Part shown: positions 9,311-17,309 of the stretch, in pieces
How positions within the stretch are numbered: position 1 is the first letter of the stretch
Layout of the letters: each line of letters opens with the position of its first letter
Assembly: GCA_046297495.1 (NCBI GenBank)
Contig: JBKBIP010000045.1
Coordinates: forward strand, 1-32,056
Direction: 5' to 3'
Source: JBKBIP01 sp046297495
GTDB lineage: Bacteria > Planctomycetota > Planctomycetia > Gemmatales > Gemmataceae
Length of the DNA stretch: 32,056 nt
Program-made: the position numbers and the translations under genes
The notes under the pieces: model-generated
The model's database searches: none
Told to the model about the DNA's origin: nothing
What the model saw: only the letters and a program-made list of their open reading frames with translations

Positions 9311-10582
9311 ATGTTCGACGTGCGGCGGCAGCGGGCACAGTTTCCCGCCTTGAATCGACAGGACATAGACGGCCTGGCCCCTATTTTTCTCGATGGTCCT
9401 GGTGGCACACAGGTGCCACAGCGTGTCATCGAGGCGATGGTACATTACTTGACGACCTGCAACGCCAATCATGGCGGCCTGTTTGCCACCAGCCGCGCTT
9501 CCGACGCCGTGTTGCACGACGCGCAGGAGGCGGTGGCCGATTTCCTCAATGCCCCGTCGGCGGCGGAAGTAGTGTTCGGCCCGAACATGACGACATTGAC
9601 ATGGCATTTGAGTCGGGCCATTGGCCGAACGCTGCGGGCTGGCGATGAGGTGGTGGTCAGCAAATTGGATCACGACGCCAATGTTCGCCCCTGGGTGCGC
9701 GCGGCCACGGATGCCGGCGCCACGGTGCGCTGGGTGGACATTCACCCAGAGGATGGCACGCTGAACATGGACGACCTATGCCGCCAGCTCGGCGACCGCA
9801 CCCGCTTGGTGGCGGTGACGTGCGCCTCGAATGCCATCGGCAGCCGGACGGATGTGCGCGCCCTCACGCGCCTGGCTCATGATGTGGGGGCCTGGGTGTT
9901 CCTGGATGCGGTTCACTATGCCCCGCACGGCCCGATTGATGTCCAGGATTGGGATTGCGATTTCCTGGCTTGCTCGGCCTACAAGTTCTTCGGCCCCCAT
10001 GTCGGCATTCTGTGGGGCAAGCGCCAACTATTGGAGCAATTGCCCGCCGACAAACTCATGCCAGTACCAGACCAGCTTCCCGACCGCTGGATGACCGGCA
10101 CGCAAAATCATGAAGGAATCGCTGGCGTCGCGGCGGCGCTGGATTATCTTGCCGACCTCGGCGCTACGTGTGATGGTCAATTATCCCTTTTCCCAAACCT
10201 GACGGGGCGGCGTCAACAACTCCACGCCGGGCTGGCGGCCATTCAGCATTATGAAACACTCCTCGCCCGGCAACTGCTCCAAGGTCTGGCAGCGCGCCCC
10301 CGGTTCCGGGTCTGGGGCATCACCGACTTGGAGCGACTCCCTGAGCGCGTGCCGACGGTATCGATCACGTCTTCGGATCGCCCCGCCAACGTCATCGCTG
10401 AGCACCTGGCCGCTCGGAACGTTTATGTTTGGAACGGCAACATGTATGCCTGGGAGCTGACGCGCCGCCTGGGACTGGAAGAAACCGGCGGTTTTTGCCG
10501 GCTCGGCTTGGTCCATTACAACACATTGGACGAGGTGGAACGCCTGTTGCAAGCACTAGATGAATTGCCGAGGTCCACTTGA
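9311..10582 (+). CDS. Cysteine desulfurase-like protein, class V aminotransferase fold
   Basis: A 423-residue PLP-dependent enzyme of fold type I, class V. The likely Schiff-base lysine is K225 in SAYKFFGPH, and D199 in FLDAVHYAPH is the residue expected to pair with the pyridine nitrogen. The opening FPALN...PIFLDGPGGTQVP, then NANHGG and PNMTTLTWHL, match the cysteine desulfurase-like subgroup (TIGR01976 type) rather than IscS or SufS proper. The persulfide-forming cysteine loop typical of IscS/SufS was not recognised, so sulfur transfer is uncertain. The ATG at 9311 fits the family N-terminus; the frame upstream to 9254 runs into palindrome copy C and is basic, low-complexity sequence. It precedes the acyltransferase-like gene by 73 bp on the same strand, which suggests co-transcription. 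Confidence 0.88.
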   Translation: MFDVRRQRAQFPALNRQDIDGLAPIFLDGPGGTQVPQRVIEAMVHYLTTCNANHGGLFATSRASDAVLHDAQEAVADFLNAPSAAEVVFGPNMTTLTWHLSRAIGRTLRAGDEVVVSKLDHDANVRPWVRAATDAGATVRWVDIHPEDGTLNMDDLCRQLGDRTRLVAVTCASNAIGSRTDVRALTRLAHDVGAWVFLDAVHYAPHGPIDVQDWDCDFLACSAYKFFGPHVGILWGKRQLLEQLPADKLMPVPDQLPDRWMTGTQNHEGIAGVAAALDYLADLGATCDGQLSLFPNLTGRRQQLHAGLAAIQHYETLLARQLLQGLAARPRFRVWGITDLERLPERVPTVSITSSDRPANVIAEHLAARNVYVWNGNMYAWELTRRLGLEETGGFCRLGLVHYNTLDEVERLLQALDELPRST

Positions 10583-10655
10583 GGTTGCCTTTTCGCGGCG
10601 AAATTTAGAGAATCACGGCTTATCGCCAGGTAGCCACAAGGAAGTAGGTGCCAGG

Positions 10656-11423
10656 ATGCCTCAAGCGGAAGGCCATTCGCTGTCGTTGTCCCTGCCACGC
10701 CGGTTGATGGGTGATTATTTGCACTGCGCGCGCCAAGTGCCCACGGTGCCGGTCGAGCGTTGCATGTGCATTGCTGAAGTGGCCGCCGCGCGTGCCGCCG
10801 CCCAGCCGCGACCGAGCTGGGGAGCGGTGTTCTTGAAAGCCTACGCCCTGGTGGCCCGGCTGCGGCCACAATTGCGGCGGACCTATCTCTCCTTTCCCTG
10901 GCCGCGCTTGTACGAACACCCCTTCAATGTCGCCTCCATCGCCATTGAACGCCAATACGAGGGCGAAGAGGCCGTTTTGTTCGCCCATATTCGGATGCCG
11001 GAATCGCACCGTCTGCGTGACATCGACCGCCAACTGCGGGCGTTCAAGGAACAGCCGTTGGACCAGATCGATGCGTTCCGCCGCGCGCTGACCATCACGC
11101 GCCTGCCGTGGCCAGTACGCCGGCTGGCGTGGTGGGCGGGATTAAACATTTGGGGTCACAAAAAAGCCCGCCGGCTGGGGACCTTCGGCATGAGCATCTA
11201 CGGCAGCCTGGGGGCGGCGTCCTTGCACCCGCTTTCGCCGTTGACGACGGTGCTCAACTTTGGTCCCATCAGCGCCGCAGGGCATGTCACTGTCCGGCTC
11301 ATCTACGATCATCGCGTGTTGGACGGCGCCACCGTGGCCCGCGCCTTGGCGGACCTGGAACGCACTTTGCACGGCGACATCCTCTATGAGCTGCGGGACC
11401 TGCGAGGAGTGGACGCGGCGTGA
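10656..11423 (+). CDS. Stand-alone 2-oxoacid dehydrogenase E2-type acyltransferase domain protein
   Basis: A 255-residue protein resembling the catalytic domain of E2 acyltransferases and chloramphenicol acetyltransferase-like enzymes. The active-site motif DHRVLDG is present, with H219 and D223-G224 in the HxxxDG arrangement, preceded by FGMSIYGSLG and a hydrophobic TTVLNFGPIS strand like the E2 core. There is no lipoyl domain and no E1/E3-binding domain, so it is not a normal E2 subunit. The acyl donor and acceptor are unknown. The ATG at 10656 follows a purine-rich stretch; an in-frame ATG at 10560 would overlap the preceding gene and adds 32 residues without clear similarity. Neighbours are a cysteine desulfurase-like gene upstream and a sodium symporter gene 154 bp downstream. 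Confidence 0.75.
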   Translation: MPQAEGHSLSLSLPRRLMGDYLHCARQVPTVPVERCMCIAEVAAARAAAQPRPSWGAVFLKAYALVARLRPQLRRTYLSFPWPRLYEHPFNVASIAIERQYEGEEAVLFAHIRMPESHRLRDIDRQLRAFKEQPLDQIDAFRRALTITRLPWPVRRLAWWAGLNIWGHKKARRLGTFGMSIYGSLGAASLHPLSPLTTVLNFGPISAAGHVTVRLIYDHRVLDGATVARALADLERTLHGDILYELRDLRGVDAA

Positions 11424-11465
11424 TTGGCAGCGAGTTGTCCGTTATTCGTGCGTCGCCGTTTCGGG

Positions 11466-11509
11466 GATTCCTCGGTTCGCGCACGATGCCGCGCGCGGAC
11501 CGCTGAATC
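11466..11509. repeat. Intergenic imperfect palindrome, copy D
   Basis: A 44-bp imperfect palindrome beginning GATTCCTCGGTTCGCGC and ending GCGGACCGCTGAATC, between the acyltransferase-like gene and the sodium symporter gene, both on the plus strand. It is the shortest of the five copies. Confidence 0.72.
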
Positions 11510-11577
11510 CTCTCCATCCATTCGGTTGGAATTAAACTCTCACTGATCATCAAGAAGCATTGTCGGGAGTGAAAGGG

Positions 11578-13065
11578 ATGAGTGCGGGCTTCACGTCACG
11601 CTGGGGGCTGATGTTCGCCATGCTCGGCATGGCGGTGGGGACCGGCAACATCTGGCGTTTTCCGCGCATCTTGGCGAAGAACGGAGGCGGCTCGTTCCTC
11701 GTTCCTTGGCTCATTTTTCTGTTGATGTGGTCGATCCCTCTCATTTTGGCAGAATTTTCCTTGGGGCGCGGCATGAGGAATGGGCCGCTCGGCGCCATCA
11801 CTCGGCTGATCGGTCCGCGCTTCGCCTGGATGGGAGCGTGGATCACCTTCACGGCGACGGCCATCATGTTTTACTACGCCGTGGTCGCGGGCTGGACGTT
11901 GCGCTATTTCCTGGCGTCCGTGACCGGGGAATTGGCCCCTGCCTCGGTAAGTGACACCTACTATACCACCTTTTTCCAGGATTTTATTGACAGCCCCTGG
12001 CCTCTGGTCTTGCACGGCGTCGCCATGACCTTGGCGGTGGGTGTCATTTATTACGGCGTCCACGCTATTCAGCGCGTGAGCAGTGTGTTGTTGCCGAGCC
12101 TGGTCGTCCTGGTGGCGATCCTGGCGCTGCGGGCGGCTACTCTGCCCGGCGCGGCTGCCGGGTTGGAGTTCATGTTCACCGTCGATTGGCACCAGCTCGG
12201 CAATCACACCATCTGGCTCGAAGCCTTGACGCAGAACGCTTGGGACACTGGCGCCGGCTGGGGCTTGATCACCACCTACGCCATCTACATGCGCCGCACC
12301 GATGACAACACGCTCAATTCCTTCATGCTGGGCTTTGGTAACAATGCCGTGTCGCTGCTGGCGGGGATCGCGGTGATCGGCACTATCTTTTCCATCGATC
12401 CCGGCGCCCGTGAGCGGATTGTTGGCGCTGGCAACGAAGGGCTGACGTTCATTTGGATACCCCAGCTGTTCGAGCGGATGCCCGTGGGTTGGTTGTTCAT
12501 GATCGTGTTTTTCGCCGCCCTGTTCATGGCGGCCTGGTCGTCGCTGATCGCGCTGGTCGAGTTGGCCACGCGCGGCTTGCAAGACTTGGGCGTGCGCCGC
12601 CAGCCAGCCCTCGTGACCGTGGGGATGGTCGGCTTTCTGGCCGGCGTGCCCTCGGCCATCTCCATCGACTTTTTGCACAATCAAGATTGGGTGTGGGGGC
12701 TGGCGTTGATCTTGAGCGGCTTGTTCTTCGCTTTAGCCATCATCCGCCACGGTGTTTCGACTTTCCGCGAACGCTGGGTCAACGTGGAGTACAACGACTT
12801 TTTCATCGGCAAATGGTGGGAAGTAATCATCGCGGTGTTGATTCCAGTTCAGGCGGTCGCTTTGCTGATGTGGTGGTTCTGGCAGACATTCCCCGCAACG
12901 GGCACGTCTTGGCAGCGTTTGGTCATCTGGTTGGCGCCGATCCACACGGAGAACACCGGCACAGCGCTAGCGCAATGGGCCATCGTGTTGGGTGGTTTTC
13001 TGTTGTTGAATCGGTGGCTGGCGCGGCGGGTGGCGGAAACGCCGCCGGTGCCAGCGCCAGATTAG
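11578..13065 (+). CDS. Neurotransmitter:sodium symporter (SNF) family transporter
   Basis: A 495-residue integral membrane protein of the NSS/SNF family, which couples sodium uptake to import of amino acids or related small molecules. The TM1 signature GMAVGTGNIWRFPR (residues 17-30) holds the sodium- and substrate-binding unwound region, and NGGGSFLVPW (35-44) follows as in LeuT. About 11-12 hydrophobic helices can be read, including YYAVVAGWTLRYFL and the final LALILSGLFFALAII and VIIAVLIPVQAVALLMWW. The ATG at 11578 has GGGAG 8 nt upstream; an in-frame TTG at 11560 is less likely. Substrate specificity cannot be read from the sequence. cobT begins 49 bp downstream, so co-transcription is possible, but a functional link is not evident. 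Confidence 0.93.
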   Translation: MSAGFTSRWGLMFAMLGMAVGTGNIWRFPRILAKNGGGSFLVPWLIFLLMWSIPLILAEFSLGRGMRNGPLGAITRLIGPRFAWMGAWITFTATAIMFYYAVVAGWTLRYFLASVTGELAPASVSDTYYTTFFQDFIDSPWPLVLHGVAMTLAVGVIYYGVHAIQRVSSVLLPSLVVLVAILALRAATLPGAAAGLEFMFTVDWHQLGNHTIWLEALTQNAWDTGAGWGLITTYAIYMRRTDDNTLNSFMLGFGNNAVSLLAGIAVIGTIFSIDPGARERIVGAGNEGLTFIWIPQLFERMPVGWLFMIVFFAALFMAAWSSLIALVELATRGLQDLGVRRQPALVTVGMVGFLAGVPSAISIDFLHNQDWVWGLALILSGLFFALAIIRHGVSTFRERWVNVEYNDFFIGKWWEVIIAVLIPVQAVALLMWWFWQTFPATGTSWQRLVIWLAPIHTENTGTALAQWAIVLGGFLLLNRWLARRVAETPPVPAPD

Positions 13066-13114
13066 TTGCTCTCCTTGCTCCCCTGCGAGTCGCACGCTAA
13101 ACAGGGAAATTCTA

Positions 13115-14191
13115 ATGATCGATATAAAAATTCCTGAATTGAATCCCGATTGGTTCCACCAAGCGGCGGCCCACCAAGCGCGGTTGACCATGCCGGCGGG
13201 GGCGTTGGGGCGTTTGTTGGACGTGGGGCGGCAGCTGTGTGCCATTCAAGAGACGTTGCAGCCGCGCGGAGAACCCGCCGCCGTGGTGGTTCTGGCCGCC
13301 GATCATGGTATCACGGCGGAAGGGGTCAGCGCCTATCCGCAGGAAGTCACTGGCCAGATGGTGGCGAACTTCTTGCGTCAAGGAGCGGCCATCAATGTGC
13401 TGGCCCGTCGGCAAGGGGCCACGGTCTGGGTAGTGGACCTGGGGATTCGCCATTTGCCCGCCGTGCTGCAACCACGGTCGCCGACCCTGCGCTGGATCGC
13501 GGGGCAAGCGGTGCGGCTCGGCACTGGCAATTTCTTGCGTGAACCCGCGATGTCCTTGGCCGAGGTCGAGCAGGCCATCGCCGTCGGCCGCCGGCTCGTG
13601 GTGGAGCAGCTGGTTCCTGAACATATTCAGGTCGTGGCCTTGGGGGAAATGGGGATCGGCAATACGACCAGTGCCAGCGCGTTGACGGCAGCCGTGCTGG
13701 GCTGTAAAGCGGACACGGTCACGGGGCGCGGCACTGGCTTGGATGATGCCCGATTGCGGCACAAAATTCATGTCATCGATCAGGCATTGGAACGTCACTT
13801 CCCCAATCGGCATGAGCCGGTCACGCCGTTGGACGCTTTGGCGGCGGTGGGGGGGTTGGAAATCGCCGGCCTCGTCGGCGTCGCCTTGGAAGCGGCGGCC
13901 CGGCGGCTGGTGGTGGTGCTCGACGGCTTCATCAGCTCCGTGGCCGGATTGCTGGCCGTGCGCCTGCGACCCGCCGCGCGCGGCTACTTGATCGCCGGCC
14001 ATCGCAGCGTCGAAGCGGGGCATCGCGCCGTGCTGGCGGCGCTGGACCTGGCGCCCTTGCTGGACCTGGGAATGCGGCTGGGAGAAGGCAGCGGCGCCGC
14101 CTTGGCCTTGAATCTCATTCAATCGGCCGCCGATGTCCTGCGTGACATGGCGACCTTCGACGCGGCACAGGTCAGCGAACGAACGTCGTGA
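13115..14191 (+). CDS. cobT: Nicotinate-nucleotide--dimethylbenzimidazole phosphoribosyltransferase
   Basis: CobT activates the lower ligand base of cobalamin by transferring phosphoribose from nicotinate mononucleotide to dimethylbenzimidazole, giving alpha-ribazole phosphate. The 358-residue length is normal for the family. Diagnostic motifs are VLAADHGITAEGVSAYP (residues 59-75), GEMGIGNTTSAS (177-188), GRGTGLDD (204-211) and RLGEGSGAALAL near the end, where E324 matches the catalytic glutamate (Glu317 of the Salmonella enzyme). The ATG at 13115 is preceded by CAGGGAAATTCTA. No other cobalamin gene is in the window, so it acts with genes elsewhere, in synthesis or corrinoid remodelling. 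It converges on the next gene, whose stop lies only 7 bp away. Confidence 0.96.
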   Translation: MIDIKIPELNPDWFHQAAAHQARLTMPAGALGRLLDVGRQLCAIQETLQPRGEPAAVVVLAADHGITAEGVSAYPQEVTGQMVANFLRQGAAINVLARRQGATVWVVDLGIRHLPAVLQPRSPTLRWIAGQAVRLGTGNFLREPAMSLAEVEQAIAVGRRLVVEQLVPEHIQVVALGEMGIGNTTSASALTAAVLGCKADTVTGRGTGLDDARLRHKIHVIDQALERHFPNRHEPVTPLDALAAVGGLEIAGLVGVALEAAARRLVVVLDGFISSVAGLLAVRLRPAARGYLIAGHRSVEAGHRAVLAALDLAPLLDLGMRLGEGSGAALALNLIQSAADVLRDMATFDAAQVSERTS

Positions 14192-14198
14192 GTCCAAT

Positions 14199-14741
14199 TC
14201 AGGATAACAGCGTCATATCGCTGGCAGGCCCTTGGGTGGAACGGTCCCATTCGCGGCGGACTTGGTTCAAACCATATGCGCACAATTCAAACTCATCGCT
14301 GAGCCGGCGCAGCACGGGGGCTTCCTCACGATAGGGGGCGTCCTCGAACGTGCTGGCGATGTAGTACGAGCGTTTGCCCTGTTCGCAATAATCGATGAAA
14401 TGATCCTTGCGCAACGCGGAGCGTCGTTGTTTCAGGATTTCGGGATAAACGCCGGTCCAGAAGAGGGCAAAATCGCCAATGTGCCGATAAAATTCACGGC
14501 GCGTTCGGCCTTCGGGAGGCAGATCGGCGGCCTCCAGCAACATGTCCACGACTTCCTCCAAGCGTTGGCCGCTGGTGTCGCGCAAGCGGTAGATCGCGTC
14601 CATGTGCATGAACCGCGCCAGCAGGTCGGAAAGATAGTCGATGACCTGGGTATCGCCATAGCCGATGGTGGTGAGAAAAGCCTGTTCGGTCAATCCGGCG
14701 AACAGACGCCGAAGGGGGTGATCCGGTGTCGGGGACCACAT
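14199..14741 (-). CDS. Hypothetical protein, soluble, about 180 residues
   Basis: I do not recognise the family. The 180-residue product has no signal peptide or membrane segment and is rich in charged and aromatic residues, for example LLARFMHMDAIYRL, TRREFYRHIGDFALFWTGVYPE and YCEQGKRSYYIAS. It is predicted mainly helical and cytoplasmic. The ATG at 14741 is preferred because GGAAGAGGT lies just upstream; the frame stays open to 14822 but the extra residues look non-coding. The gene is convergent with cobT and lies downstream of the three-gene pilus-like group on the same strand, separated from it by 340 bp that includes a strong hairpin, so it is probably transcribed alone. Confidence 0.7.
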   Translation of the reverse strand: MWSPTPDHPLRRLFAGLTEQAFLTTIGYGDTQVIDYLSDLLARFMHMDAIYRLRDTSGQRLEEVVDMLLEAADLPPEGRTRREFYRHIGDFALFWTGVYPEILKQRRSALRKDHFIDYCEQGKRSYYIASTFEDAPYREEAPVLRRLSDEFELCAYGLNQVRREWDRSTQGPASDMTLLS

Positions 14742-15081
14742 GGTTCTACCTCTTCCATTCAAACACACAAGGCGCAATCGTCCGGGATCGCGGCGCTTGG
14801 TTCTCATATCATAAACGCCCATGTTCCGTCAAACGCAACAACTGCCCCTCAAAAAAGGCAGGTCCGTCAATTTGGTGAACCTTCTTTAATCATAACATGT
14901 ATCGGCGTGGAACAAGAAAAAATTGAAGGGAAGGGATAATAGGGCGGCGCCGGGAGTTGGGAATATGGCAACTGTATCGAGTAAACGCTCGGCGTTGAGT
15001 CCACAAGCTGGGGACAACAACGTAGCCCGACTTCGTGAAGTCGGGCTACGGGGCCTGACCTTGGCGGGATGATGCGCGGCG
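14742..15081. other. Intergenic region with hairpin
   Basis: A 340-bp gap between the end of the pilus-like group (minus) and the start of the unknown gene (minus). It holds the strong hairpin at 15021-15050. The part nearest the unknown gene is more AT-rich and probably carries its promoter, but no convincing -35/-10 pair was found. No protein-coding frame with recognisable content was seen. Confidence 0.55.
15021..15050. terminator. Near-perfect 30-bp hairpin, candidate terminator or REP-like element
   Basis: The arms CGTAGCCCGACTTC and GAAGTCGGGCTACG pair over 14 bp around a two-base centre. It lies about 31 bp after the stop of the pilus-like gene that ends at 15082. On the minus strand it is followed by TTGTTG rather than a long U-run, so it may be an imperfect terminator or a short dispersed palindrome. 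Confidence 0.6.
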
Positions 15082-17154
15082 CTATCGCGATGGAATTGCG
15101 AACGGATCATTGGGGTTCGACCCGCCGCCGGTGCCGGTGCCGCCCGCGCCGCCACTCCGTGCCCGGGCGACTCGGGATTGATAAAGGTTGAGGCGTTCTT
15201 GCCGCGCCGGATCGTCTTGATCGATGTGGCTGGAGCGCACAACCAATTTCCCGTCCGCCGTCAAGATCAACAATTCCTGGCTGCTGTCGTCCAGGATACG
15301 GCGGCCCACTTTGTTCTCCGCACTACGAACCGTGTAGTCCCGTTTCTTACCCCCCTCGAAATCGACCAGCAAATCATTGGTGTGAAAAGCAACCGGAACC
15401 CCCGGCTTGGTTTGCATGGGACGGAACGGAAACGTCGGCCGGGCAGAAACGGCAGGGGTCGCCAAGCCAAAGGATTCGCGGTTGGGGAACCACATCGGCA
15501 ATTCGACGTTTTCCCGTTCGTTCATGAAGTCTCCCCGGTACACGTTGATGTCGCCGACGATCCAACAGCCAATCGGAATCGCCGTGAAGGCATTGTTGGG
15601 ATCGAGACGTTCCGTTTCCAGCCAGCGATGCACCTGGAGCTTGGTTTGGTCGGGCTTGCCGGGAGGCGAGCCGCTGTCATCGGCTACGTAGTAGAACTGC
15701 TCATCCGACACCGACACCCGCATGGGGTTGTCGCCGCCGGTCCACCACCCTTCCGGCCCGACCAATTCCTTCTCGGCGGCCAGCTGGGGATAAGCGACCA
15801 AATCCCGCTTGCCATAATTGGGATTGGCCAAACGGATGCGCAGGCGGTACTCGTAGGTGTAACCGGGCTGGACCGTGACATCGAGGAATCGCATCAGACA
15901 ATAATCAGGAATGTAATTTTTGTCTTCCTGAGCGCCCGACGCGGCGGGAGTCGTCATCCGATTGGTGTCATCGTCCAGCACGCTGAAGGGGTCTTCGCCG
16001 CTGAGACGGCGGCTGAGAGGGCTGGTTAGCAAGGAATCGCTGGCGCTGCCTTTCTTGGCCAATTCATCCATGACGCGGCGAATCGATGGCAATTGAATGT
16101 CGCTGTAGGTTTGCGTGGCCAGTTGCGGCCGGGGCAGGAACAGCTGCTTGTTGACGACCAACGGTTTGAGCGTGTCAGGGTCTTTCTCAAAGCCGGACGC
16201 CCGGCTCAGGATGAAGCGATAGGTGGCCCATTGCACGTCATTTTTGGTATCCAACGGAGCCCAATCCTCGCGCAAGTTGCCTTTGCCATCAAAGGCCCGG
16301 CGTTGTACTTCCATGCCCAGGAACTGCGGTAGACCTTCTTTCTCATTGATCAGGGCTTGGATCGACGGCAAGCGCAGGGCCTTGCGAAAGGCTTCCAGCT
16401 GCTCCATGTAGGGGAAACTGGCCGTCACGACCACCAGACGCGTGGGTTGCATGACCTCGGCGAATTTGGCGTTAGGAGGGACTTGGTCGGGCGGCACATA
16501 GCGGAGCGTATATTTTTCCAGGCTGGAATCGCGCTGGCCGGTCATCTGCATGATGGCGGCCGCCGTTTGCGGATTTTTCATCAGCTGCTGCAAGCGTGCT
16601 TGCATCACCAACGCTATGTATCGTTCGCGATACAGCTGCGCGGGGGTTTTCTGAGTGGCGACGTTCTGGGGGGGAGGCGGCGCGGGTTTGGAATCCTTCG
16701 GCTCCAGGACGCCCAAGAGCAGATTGTCTTGACGCACCTCCACGTCAAAGAACCGCACGATGTCGCGGATCAGTTCCAATTGATATTCCACTGGCCCCAA
16801 CACAATGGGATTGCGGCGAAATTCGTCTTCTTGAGTTCCCGGCACGAACGCCACGGCGGGGCAGGGAAACTGGTTGGGGTCCACATATTCATTTTCCACC
16901 GGCGCCAAGAGCGGCCGGGGAACATCCGGGGGAGTCGGTTGGATGGGGCCGGCGTGCTCCACCCAAGTTACTACCTGAGTGGCTTTGGCGCGAATTTTTT
17001 GGGCGATTTCTAGTGGATTGTCGCTGCCGGCGGCGTTCAGGGTGCCAAAGACGAGCAACAAGGCCATGACGACCACGGCTATGCCGAGCGCCAGTCGTTC
17101 CCCCTTTTGCAGGAAAAATTGTTTGAAGTCGAAATTGATGTTCTTCTTGGCCAT
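15082..17154 (-). CDS. Large bitopic membrane protein of the PilM gene group
   Basis: No named family was recognised. The 690-residue protein has a short charged N-terminus, one transmembrane helix (about residues 21-41, LALGIAVVVMALLLVFGTLN) and a large region expected outside the cytoplasm. That region has proline-rich linkers (EPKDSKPAPPPP), a segment VVVTASFPYMEQLEAFRKAL, and a beta-rich part around LMRFLDVTVQPGYTYEYRLR that resembles a fibronectin-like strand pattern. The tail is Gly/Ser-rich. The ATG at 17154 has GAGGGAC upstream. It is third in a same-strand row after the PilMN-like gene and the coiled-coil gene, the place where PilP or a similar component would stand, so a role in the same envelope complex is inferred from position and topology only. 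Confidence 0.85.
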   Translation of the reverse strand: MAKKNINFDFKQFFLQKGERLALGIAVVVMALLLVFGTLNAAGSDNPLEIAQKIRAKATQVVTWVEHAGPIQPTPPDVPRPLLAPVENEYVDPNQFPCPAVAFVPGTQEDEFRRNPIVLGPVEYQLELIRDIVRFFDVEVRQDNLLLGVLEPKDSKPAPPPPQNVATQKTPAQLYRERYIALVMQARLQQLMKNPQTAAAIMQMTGQRDSSLEKYTLRYVPPDQVPPNAKFAEVMQPTRLVVVTASFPYMEQLEAFRKALRLPSIQALINEKEGLPQFLGMEVQRRAFDGKGNLREDWAPLDTKNDVQWATYRFILSRASGFEKDPDTLKPLVVNKQLFLPRPQLATQTYSDIQLPSIRRVMDELAKKGSASDSLLTSPLSRRLSGEDPFSVLDDDTNRMTTPAASGAQEDKNYIPDYCLMRFLDVTVQPGYTYEYRLRIRLANPNYGKRDLVAYPQLAAEKELVGPEGWWTGGDNPMRVSVSDEQFYYVADDSGSPPGKPDQTKLQVHRWLETERLDPNNAFTAIPIGCWIVGDINVYRGDFMNERENVELPMWFPNRESFGLATPAVSARPTFPFRPMQTKPGVPVAFHTNDLLVDFEGGKKRDYTVRSAENKVGRRILDDSSQELLILTADGKLVVRSSHIDQDDPARQERLNLYQSRVARARSGGAGGTGTGGGSNPNDPFAIPSR

Positions 17155-17245
17155 TTGTCATGTCCCTCACACAATAACAGGTTCGTTGCGGTTCACGCCG
17201 GTCAAGAGAACACCGGCACGCCTCTGCGCCGTTCCCTGTTTCCGA

Positions 17246-17296
17246 GATGTATCGCTTCGCACGGCGGATCGCTTCTCAGCGCGAACCGATGAATCT
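17246..17296. repeat. Intergenic imperfect palindrome, copy E
   Basis: A roughly 50-bp imperfect palindrome starting GATGTATCGCTTCGCAC and ending GCGCGAACCGATGAATC. It lies in the 155-bp gap between two genes of the pilus-like group, both on the minus strand. Confidence 0.7.
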
Positions 17297-17309
17297 CCCT
17301 AAGTTGGTC

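Noticed and set aside
11584..12690. Long minus-strand frame opposite the sodium symporter gene
   Set aside because: Its translation is rich in His, Gln and Arg, typical of the antisense of a hydrophobic membrane protein, and the plus strand encodes a clear NSS transporter.
3045..17296. Palindrome family considered as a CRISPR array or attachment sites
   Set aside because: The copies are 2-6 kb apart with genes between them, and no cas gene or integrase is present.
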